From contig JAYUQC010000134.1 of assembly GCA_043759735.1 (NCBI GenBank), positions 1 to 10,951 on the forward strand: 10,951 nt of DNA. The letters are read 5' to 3'. Shown in pieces: positions 6,767-10,951 of this stretch (its first letter is position 1; each line of letters begins with the position of its first letter). The notes beneath the pieces are model-generated. The model ran no database searches. It worked only from the letters and a program-made list of their open reading frames with translations, and was not told the DNA's origin. A program made the translations under genes and the position numbers. The stretch comes from CAISIP01 sp043759735. GTDB taxonomy: Bacteria; Pseudomonadota; Gammaproteobacteria; Burkholderiales; Burkholderiaceae_C.

Positions 6767-6903
6767 CTCTTCCAGTCGCACGGGCTGGCGCGCGAGCTGA
6801 AGTTGCAGGAAGCTGTGGCTACATCAAGTGCCTGGTCTGCATGCAGCGCACGCGGCGACAGAGACCAGGGCCAAGGCTTGCCCGGCTGGGGTGCCACGCA
6901 AAA

Positions 6904-6931
6904 TTGCCGGGTTGTTGGTCCTGGTTATACT
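6904..6931 (+). promoter_or_regulatory. Probable promoter of the RHH-PIN operon
   Basis: TTGCCG (6904-6909, 4 of 6) and TATACT (6926-6931, 5 of 6 to TATAAT), 16 bp apart. The last base of the -10 is the first base of a perfect palindrome, so a repressor bound there would block the promoter. The start codon lies 27 bp downstream. Confidence 0.55.
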
Positions 6932-6947
6932 GAAATACCGTATTTCA
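6931..6947. promoter_or_regulatory. Perfect palindromic operator before the RHH antitoxin gene
   Basis: TGAAATACCGTATTTCA: two 8-nt arms that are exact reverse complements around one central C. It covers the probable transcription start region 11-27 bp before the antitoxin ATG. Ribbon-helix-helix antitoxins usually repress their own operon from such sites, so self-binding is the natural reading. The palindrome is seen; binding is inferred. Confidence 0.7.
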
Positions 6948-6957
6948 ACCGGATTCG

Positions 6958-7248
6958 ATGATGGCTGTTTCCGTTCGCATGGACCCTTTGTTGGAAAGGC
7001 AGTTGGAGCAGGCTGCCAAGCGCCAGGGCGTCACCAAATCACAGTTCATTGTGGACGCCGTCGAGCGTGCCCTTGGCCGAAAGAATCCATATGAACTCAT
7101 GATGGTGCTCAAGGCCGAAGAGGGCGGCCCGCAATACCAGGCGCAAGGCTCAGCCTTTGCACAGGTGGAGCAGCCTTACGACACCGTCGCGTCGCGCGCT
7201 GCCATCGTGAAGAAGCTCAAGGCCAAACATGGCGGCAGTGCTGGTTGA
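6958..7248 (+). CDS. Ribbon-helix-helix (CopG-type) antitoxin of a PIN toxin
   Basis: 96 aa. The N-terminal ~42 residues form a clear RHH domain: beta strand AVSVRMDP, helix LLERQLEQAAKRQG, turn with VTKSQF, helix IVDAVERALGRKN. RHH proteins bind DNA as dimers through the strand. The C-terminal part (~45-96, ending in a Lys-rich KKLKAKHGG) would bind and block the toxin. Two adjacent in-frame ATGs (6958, 6961); 6961 gives the more usual start MAVSVRM. The toxin gene overlaps its last 20 bp, so the two are co-transcribed. A promoter and a perfect palindrome lie directly upstream. Note that VapC-type toxins can have antitoxins of several folds, and this one is RHH. Confidence 0.85.
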   Translation: MMAVSVRMDPLLERQLEQAAKRQGVTKSQFIVDAVERALGRKNPYELMMVLKAEEGGPQYQAQGSAFAQVEQPYDTVASRAAIVKKLKAKHGGSAG

Positions 7249-7648
7249 CGCCGGCCCGATGGTCGCGGTGTTCGGAGCCAGGCAACCACGCGCGGCACAT
7301 TACGTCGACCTGTTCCGGCGGGCGGCCGAACTCCATTGGTCGCTGTCCACCACCTGGCCTTGTGTGGTGGAGGCCAGCTACCTGTTGTCTCCACCGCAGC
7401 GGTACACCTTCCTGCGCTGGGTGGGTGCAGGCGCGGTAACGGTGTTCCCGTTTCAACAGGAGGCGCTTGACGACTTCGTGGCTCTGATGCAGCGGTATAC
7501 CGAATCACCCCGCACCGAGATGGATCTTGCCGACGCATCGCTGCTCTGGCTGGCGGCCGACACGGGGGTGACAAGCATCATGACCACCGACGTGCGTGAC
7601 TTCTCGCGCTACCGCTTGGCCGACGGGCGCGGGTTCGACATCCTGTGA
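7229..7648 (+). CDS. vapC: PIN-domain ribonuclease toxin, VapC type
   Basis: 139 aa, the typical PIN toxin length. PIN domains are Mg-dependent RNases; the VapC family commonly cuts tRNA or rRNA. The acidic residues are all in place: Asp7 in VLVDAGP, Glu48 in CVVEASYLL, Asp99 with Asp102 in MDLADASLLWLA, and Asp121 in TTDVRDFSRYR near the end, so the enzyme should be active. The start is the ATG at 7229, with AAGG six bases upstream inside the antitoxin gene; the 20-bp overlap is normal for such pairs. Its RNA target cannot be told from sequence. The gene is complete; what follows (7649-7740) has no gene and leads into a truncated transporter. Confidence 0.88.
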   Translation: MAAVLVDAGPMVAVFGARQPRAAHYVDLFRRAAELHWSLSTTWPCVVEASYLLSPPQRYTFLRWVGAGAVTVFPFQQEALDDFVALMQRYTESPRTEMDLADASLLWLAADTGVTSIMTTDVRDFSRYRLADGRGFDIL

Positions 7649-7740
7649 CGAGGCTGCTGTCGAACCTGAGAGCCAATGAACGGTAAACCCGTCAGTCCGC
7701 CGATAGTCGCGATCCACGTCGATGCCGAAGGTGTCCTCGC

Positions 7741-8028
7741 GTGCTCTTCGTCGCCGGCAGCTTCTTGTTCAACGGCGCGTTGTTCGTCGCCAACGCGGCC
7801 TTCAACAACCTGGGGTTCGCGTTCTACTCGACCGCACTGAACTGGGGCCCATCCACGCTGGGGGTTATCCCGTTCGTCTGGCTGTACCAGTCGTGGTTTG
7901 GTGCCAAGGGTGCCTTGGCAGGATACGGTCTGGGCGTGATCGGGTTCGGGTTGTTTGGAATCTGGTGGTGTTTTCAGGTGGTGGGGAAGTTGCAGGAGTC
8001 CAACGGCAGGCCGAGCACGCACGCCTGA
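7741..8028 (+). pseudogene. MATE-family efflux transporter, C-terminal fragment
   Basis: Open frame of 95 codons starting at GTG 7741 that matches the last part of MATE multidrug/Na+ antiporters: LFVAGSFLFNGALFVANAAF, then the NNLGFAFYSTALNWG segment, a helix with LGVIPFVWLYQSW, and a Gly-rich last membrane helix (GALAGYGLGVIGFGLFGIWW). Two to three membrane segments of the usual twelve remain. Upstream in the same frame a stop occurs at 7684, and nothing before 7741 resembles a transporter, so the 5' ~350 codons are gone. The natural stop is kept. A remnant, probably not functional. Confidence 0.75.
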
Positions 8029-8133
8029 GACCTGCCTGAATCTGAATTTCACTTCGAACGACGATCAGTTCCAGAGTGGAACTTTGGCAACTACCCGGCA
8101 GGCCGAGAACCGGCGCAAGAAGTCAGGACGTCA

Positions 8134-8289
8134 GACGCGACGGTAAGATATGCAACAGCCCAGGAAGACGGCCGCATTCCCCGCTGGGTCGGTATTGCGC
8201 AGATGGACAATCGCTATTTGCGCGTGATCCTTTTGGAGGACGGCGAGACTGTTCACAACGCATTTTTCGACAGAAGGTTTGTCCCATGA
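8134..8289 (+). pseudogene. DUF4258-like toxin gene, 3' fragment
   Basis: A frame open from 8029 with no ATG/GTG/TTG before the internal ATG at 8203. From 8134 it encodes 51 residues (DATVRYATAQEDGRIP, then IAQMDNRYLRVILLEDGETV and HNAFFDRRFVP) that resemble the second half of DUF4258-type proteins (…NRvLRVvv……v.TaFFDRR). The first half is missing. The stop overlaps the start of the DUF2283 gene as ATGA, the usual layout of this pair. DUF4258-DUF2283 pairs are predicted TA-like modules; the function is not established. The family call rests on pattern memory, not a search. Confidence 0.5.
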
Positions 8290-8588
8290 AAATCCGTTAC
8301 TTTGCAGACACCGACACGATGCTGATCGAGTTCCGCGACGAGCCGGTGGCGGAGACACGCGATCTCGACGAGAACACCGTCCTCGATCTCGACGCAAAAG
8401 GCAATATTCGTTCAATCACGATCGAACATGCCTCCAAGCGAGCTGACGCGCCCCAGTTTTTGTGCGAACAAGCGGAGCGTTCGATGGCCGAGCGAAGGGC
8501 TGTTGACCTTTCGGCGGATGGAGGGGACATGTCAAAGCGTTCGTTGTTCAAGTCATCACTGTCAATACAATGCCACGGTGCACGATGA
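8286..8588 (+). CDS. DUF2283 family protein, putative antitoxin
   Basis: 100 aa. The N-terminal ~60 residues are a typical DUF2283 domain: MKIRYFADTDTMLIEFRDEP, then VAETRDLDENTVLDLDAKGN and IRSITIEHASKRAD. Such proteins are usually 60-75 residues and end shortly after an EQ motif like the FLCEQ at ~59-63 here. The remaining ~37 residues (AERSMAERRAVDLS…) have no family look and may be read-through into foreign sequence after loss of the native stop. The start overlaps the stop of the DUF4258-like fragment by 4 nt. With the toxin-like partner truncated, this is likely an orphan. An in-frame ATG at 8076 exists, but it would add residues with no DUF2283 similarity. Confidence 0.7.
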   Translation: MKIRYFADTDTMLIEFRDEPVAETRDLDENTVLDLDAKGNIRSITIEHASKRADAPQFLCEQAERSMAERRAVDLSADGGDMSKRSLFKSSLSIQCHGAR

Positions 8589-8659
8589 CATCCCCTCTTG
8601 TTTGTCGAAGGGGCTGGAAACCAGGCTTGCCTGCCCGGGTCGTGCGTCGGATCGGGGGC

Positions 8660-8672
8660 AGTGCGTCGCACT
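8660..8672. promoter_or_regulatory. 13-nt perfect palindrome in the spacer before the MntA-type gene
   Basis: AGTGCGTCGCACT, two 6-nt arms around a central T, 95 bp before the nucleotidyltransferase start. It could be an operator or a small hairpin. The 8589-8744 spacer otherwise holds a second inverted pair (ACCGCAC at 8677-8683 with GTGCGGT at 8702-8708) and no gene. No convincing -35/-10 pair was found. Confidence 0.3.
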
Positions 8673-8744
8673 CCCCACCGCACTGACCGGTTTGTGGAGT
8701 TGTGCGGTTTCCATGCCAACGCCTATGAATGCTGAAACTTCCCA

Positions 8745-8772
8745 ATTTACTGCCGCATAGGCAGCCATGAAA
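8745..8772 (+). repeat. Solitary type I-F CRISPR repeat-like element
   Basis: 28 nt whose core ACTGCCGCATAGGCAGC has the stem CTGCC/GGCAG and 5-nt loop of type I-F CRISPR repeats. Against the common form GTTCACTGCCG-TATAGGCAGC-TAAGAAA it differs at positions 1, 4, 12, 22 and 24 (23 of 28 identical; position 12 lies in the variable loop). No spacer-spaced second copy occurs 60 bp on either side and no cas gene is present, so it is not an array. It overlaps the start of the next gene: AGG in the 3' arm of the stem is the apparent ribosome-binding site, and the ATG is at repeat positions 23-25. Homology with I-F repeats is inferred from resemblance. Confidence 0.5.
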
Positions 8773-9057
8773 CCATCAATCCAACTAGAGTGTTACCGGC
8801 CGCTAATTCGCGAGTTGGCAATCAGGTTCCGTTTGACGAACCCTCGCGTATTCGGGTCCGTGTTGCGCGGCTTGGACACAGACACGAGTGACCTTGATCT
8901 GTTGGTGGATCCGCTACCGGAAACGACCCTGTTCGACCTCGGCGGACTGCAGGGGGCGCTGGAGGATTTGCTGGGGGTACCTGTAGACATACGTACCCCG
9001 GGTGGCTTGCCTGACAAGTTCCGCGCGGCGGTGGTCGCCGAGGCGCAGCCGGTATGA
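8767..9057 (+). CDS. mntA: MntA-type nucleotidyltransferase antitoxin (partner HEPN lost)
   Basis: 96 aa minimal nucleotidyltransferase, the length of the family. Active-site pattern: Gly30-Ser31 in PRVFGSVLRG, Asp42 and Asp44 in DTDTSDLDLLVD, and a third Asp74 in VPVDIRTP, all three metal-binding acids present. In HEPN-MNT systems the enzyme AMPylates a tyrosine of the HEPN RNase and so disarms it. N-terminus MKPSI is typical. The stop overlaps the next start as ATGA, the standard coupling to the HEPN gene, but that gene is cut after 22 codons, so this antitoxin is an orphan here. Its start region lies inside a type I-F CRISPR-repeat-like sequence (8745-8772). Confidence 0.88.
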   Translation: MKPSIQLECYRPLIRELAIRFRLTNPRVFGSVLRGLDTDTSDLDLLVDPLPETTLFDLGGLQGALEDLLGVPVDIRTPGGLPDKFRAAVVAEAQPV

Positions 9058-9122
9058 CATCCGAACCCCGCCTGCCCGACTACCTGCGGCATATGCAGGA
9101 CGCCACGCATAACATCCGGTAA
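9054..9122 (+). pseudogene. HEPN toxin gene (DUF86 / HepT type), first 22 codons only
   Basis: ATG overlaps the MntA-type stop by 4 nt. The frame encodes MTSEPRLPDYLRHMQDATHN plus two residues and then TAA. The start looks like HepT/DUF86 proteins (…PRL.DYL.HMl.Ai..I). The rest, including the RNase motif R-x4-6-H, is absent: the sequence runs directly into an ABC_sub_bind fragment on the opposite strand. Therefore no active toxin is made. Confidence 0.75.
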
Positions 9123-9244
9123 GCGGCGCGCATGCTTTCGCCGTAACTCATCAGGCCGCCTTCGTCGACAAACTCCCGCACGCCGTAGAACGCAGGAATC
9201 TTGTGCCTGGCCGCAAGCGCAACGATTTCGGCGCGGCGCGCGAA
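9116..9244 (-). pseudogene. ABC transporter substrate-binding protein (PF04392), internal fragment
   Basis: 43 codons on the - strand: FARRAEIVALAARHKIPAFY, then GVREFVDEGGLMSYGESMRA and AYR. This fits the C-terminal third of ABC_sub_bind proteins (…IvaLAarhrlPaiY..reFveaGGLmSYG.s..daYR…). Both ends of the gene are missing: on one side it meets the broken HEPN gene, on the other it begins only a few bases after the dioxygenase beta stop. It is open through the end of the beta gene in another frame, which is a chance extension. A non-functional scrap. Confidence 0.7.
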
Positions 9245-9249
9245 TAGGA

Positions 9250-9732
9250 CTACACCGGACAAATAATCGAATTCGGAATCATCTCGCTGTCGTAAATACA
9301 CAGCTTGACCGCAAACTTCCACCCAGCCTCGGTCCGCACCACGGTATCCAGATACCGCCCCACATTGAACACCGTCGTCAGCTCCGACAACTTGGTGCGA
9401 AACACTGCGTAGTTCGACTCGAACACGACCCGGTGTTGCTGCACCTCCAGCACCCGCGGCGCGCCGATCAGGTGACGCTGGTAGTACGGGTCGTGGAACA
9501 GCGTCTCGCGAATGGCATAGGCGCGGTCCTTGAGCATGCCCTTGCTTTCGAAATCCATCGTCGCCAGCGGCAGGCCGCGTTCAAAGTTCTCGCGCGGAAT
9601 CAGCTTGTAAATGCAGTCGTCGGTGAACAGTTCGCACCAGGCGTCCCAGTCGGCGGCATCGACGACGGCCGCGTATTCGGCCAGCAGCTGGCTCAGCGCC
9701 AGATAGTCTTTCGGGTCGATCGCGACGCTCAT
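9250..9732 (-). CDS. Aromatic-ring hydroxylating dioxygenase, small (beta) subunit
   Basis: 160 aa, normal for the family (about 150-180). NTF2-like cone fold that packs with the Rieske alpha subunit in an alpha3beta3 enzyme; it has no cofactor and mainly a structural role. Visible: the N-terminal helix LSQLLAEYAAVVDAADWDAWCELFTDDCIYKLIP, the GLPLATMDFESKGMLKDRAYAIRET segment, the HLIGAPRVLEV strand region, and a C-terminal GWKFAVKLCIYDSEMIPNSI, all typical of the TphA3/AntB/NagH group. The start at 9732 follows a repeat copy whose own micro-ORF stop overlaps it (TGATG). Co-transcribed with alpha. The 3' end is close to a gene scrap (9116-9244), so any genes that once followed have been replaced. 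Confidence 0.88.
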   Translation of the reverse strand: MSVAIDPKDYLALSQLLAEYAAVVDAADWDAWCELFTDDCIYKLIPRENFERGLPLATMDFESKGMLKDRAYAIRETLFHDPYYQRHLIGAPRVLEVQQHRVVFESNYAVFRTKLSELTTVFNVGRYLDTVVRTEAGWKFAVKLCIYDSEMIPNSIICPV

Positions 9733-9794
9733 CAGGCATACCCCATGCTGCGCATTGCGCTATTTGCCCTTGGGAACGGCCCTGCGGTGCTCAT
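9732..9794 (-). CDS. Candidate micro-ORF in repeat copy 4 (20 aa)
   Basis: ATG to TGA, encoding MSTAGPFPRANSAMRSM plus three residues. It matches the copy-1 peptide at 15 of the first 17 positions, and among the base differences two are silent third-base changes. Its ATG overlaps the alpha stop (ATGA) and its stop overlaps the beta ATG (TGATG), so a ribosome could pass from alpha through it to beta. No known family. Translation not shown. Confidence 0.4.
   Translation of the reverse strand: MSTAGPFPRANSAMRSMGYA
9733..9794 (-). repeat. ATG-initiated repeat, copy 4 of 4, between dioxygenase subunit genes
   Basis: 62 bp, the same unit as the three before proA: on the - strand it starts ATGAGCACCGCAGGGCCGTT, keeps GCGCAATGCGCAGCATGG, and ends GGGGTATGCCTG right before the beta-subunit ATG. 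It fills the whole space between the two subunit genes, from the A of the ATGA overlap with the alpha stop to the base before the beta start. Same length as copy 1. Confidence 0.9.
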
Positions 9795-10951
9795 GACCCG
9801 TTCCCATCCTCTTTCTCCATCACCGCGCGCCAGTAGCGGTACATGCCCCGGATCAGGGTCTCGGTGACCATGTGGTCGGTGTCGCCGACCTCGCGCCCGC
9901 CCAGTTCAGCCAGCGTGCGGTGCACCGGCTTGCTGGCAAAACCGCGCTGGCTGAACTCGATCACCTCGCCATCGTCGGCCGATACAAAACCGGCCGGTCC
10001 GAACAAATTGGCCTGGCGCAGCCGGCGTTTGGTCATGGCCGCATCATCATCCTCGAAACCGAAATGGGTCCATTCGAAGTTGAACGCGCCGTGGCCATCG
10101 GGCTGGATGTGCCGCATCGACACGCTGTTGACCTGCTGCTGCAATATCACGCTGGGAAACAGCGTCATCATCACCGCGGTAGGGCCGCCCCACCAGGTTT
10201 CGGGCACGATGTCCAGGAAGCGATCGTCGTGCAGTTGCATGCTTTCCTTGAAGCTGGACACCTGGGTCACCTGCTCAGCCTTGCCGGACTGGCCGCGCGT
10301 CGAGATCATCGCCGCGTGCCGGTGGTGCTGGTCCATCTTGAGTGCAGACTTGTTATCGGCACGCCACAGGCCGAAGGTCACGAACCAGGTGTGCAGCAGG
10401 CCAGGGTGGTACGGGTCCTTGATGTTCTCTTGCATCAGCTTCCAATTGCCCGGAATGCGCTGGCGGTTGTAACCCAATATCGTGAGTTTGCGACCGTTGA
10501 ACAAGCGGTCGAAGTAGCCCAGGATCACCGGTCCCAGGTAATTCTCCAGCGACTCCACGTCTTGGTCGAACGACGCGAACACGACGCCGCCGCGGCATGC
10601 CACCTTGAGTTGCGTCAACCCATTCTGTGTGAGGTCGAAGTCGGCCGGCATGCCGCCGTTGACCTTGCCGTCCTGGCGCACGCCGCGCCGAAACGGCACG
10701 ACCTGCAAGTCGCCATTGAGCTGGTAGCTCCATTGGTGGTAGGGGCAGACAAACTGCTTGCGGTTGCCGTGGCGCTCGCGGCAGAACTGCATGCCCCGGT
10801 GGGCGCAGACGTTCTCGACCACGTTGACCTGGCCCTGCGCGTCGCGCACCAGGATCACCGAGCGTTCGCCGACGACGGTGCGTTTGAAGTCGCCCGGGTT
10901 CGGGATTTCGGCTTCGAGGCCCACATAGCACCAGTGGCCGCGGTAGAAGAA
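9791..10951 (-). CDS. Aromatic-ring hydroxylating dioxygenase, large (alpha) subunit, Rieske type (5' end outside window)
   Basis: Catalytic subunit that inserts O2 into an aromatic acid, fed with electrons by a reductase (and perhaps a ferredoxin) not in this window. The frame is open to the window edge (FFYRGHWCYVGLEAEIP…), so the GTG at 10924 is internal. Numbering from that GTG: Rieske 2Fe-2S ligands Cys40-x-His42 (CAHRG) and Cys60-x2-His63 (CPYHQWSY); mononuclear iron site Asp170-x2-His173-x4-His178 in NWKLMQENIKDPYHPGLLH, with a further Asp in GPAGFVSADDGE (~310-320). The motifs resemble TphA2 (terephthalate), AntA (anthranilate) and NagG/salicylate hydroxylase alphas; the substrate cannot be fixed, so no symbol is given. 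387 residues of about 420-440 are visible. The stop overlaps repeat copy 4 (ATGA). Confidence 0.92.
   Translation of the reverse strand, partial: FFYRGHWCYVGLEAEIPNPGDFKRTVVGERSVILVRDAQGQVNVVENVCAHRGMQFCRERHGNRKQFVCPYHQWSYQLNGDLQVVPFRRGVRQDGKVNGGMPADFDLTQNGLTQLKVACRGGVVFASFDQDVESLENYLGPVILGYFDRLFNGRKLTILGYNRQRIPGNWKLMQENIKDPYHPGLLHTWFVTFGLWRADNKSALKMDQHHRHAAMISTRGQSGKAEQVTQVSSFKESMQLHDDRFLDIVPETWWGGPTAVMMTLFPSVILQQQVNSVSMRHIQPDGHGAFNFEWTHFGFEDDDAAMTKRRLRQANLFGPAGFVSADDGEVIEFSQRGFASKPVHRTLAELGGREVGDTDHMVTETLIRGMYRYWRAVMEKEDGNGS

Noticed and set aside
7609..8052. 147-aa - strand frame opposite the MATE fragment
   Set aside because: Low-complexity Arg/Pro/Gln composition, no family, and the + strand gives a clear MATE C-terminus.

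Overview
The window looks like a piece of a betaproteobacterial chromosome, most likely Burkholderiales and close to Comamonadaceae. The gene order leuS-lptE-holA-proA is typical of that order, the coding DNA is GC-rich, and the proteins read as ordinary betaproteobacterial versions. The taxonomic call is inference; no search was run.

Positions 1-5030 are a conserved housekeeping block on the + strand: the 3' part of leuS, lptE (overlapping the leuS stop by 4 nt), holA and proA. Between holA and proA sit three tandem ~61-bp repeats, each starting at an ATG and ending with a GGAG/GGAA-type motif just before the next ATG. Two small reading frames in them form a 1-nt-overlap chain (TAATG, then TGATG) that runs into the proA start codon.

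Positions 5031-9250 are an accessory zone of toxin-antitoxin (TA)-like genes and broken genes. In order: a TumE-like toxin and a helix-turn-helix antitoxin (- strand); a poorly explained stretch that includes a 29-bp exact copy of part of the dioxygenase beta gene; a ribbon-helix-helix antitoxin with a PIN (VapC-type) toxin, preceded by a perfect 17-nt palindrome at a likely promoter; the 3' end of a MATE transporter gene; the 3' end of a DUF4258-like gene coupled to a DUF2283 gene; and a nucleotidyltransferase (MntA-type) antitoxin whose HEPN partner is cut after 22 codons, where it runs into a fragment of an ABC_sub_bind (PF04392) gene. A solitary sequence strongly resembling a type I-F CRISPR repeat covers the ribosome-binding site and start codon of the MntA-type gene.

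Positions 9250-10951 are catabolic, on the - strand: the small (beta) subunit and most of the Rieske large (alpha) subunit of an aromatic-ring hydroxylating dioxygenase of the TphA2/AntA/NagG type. A fourth copy of the proA repeat sits exactly between them. It starts on an ATGA overlap with the alpha stop and ends with a TGATG overlap onto the beta start, so here too it is a micro-ORF coupled at both ends.

The two points most worth following are the start-codon-linked micro-ORF repeat (four copies, two unrelated loci) and the I-F-like solitary repeat at the antitoxin start.
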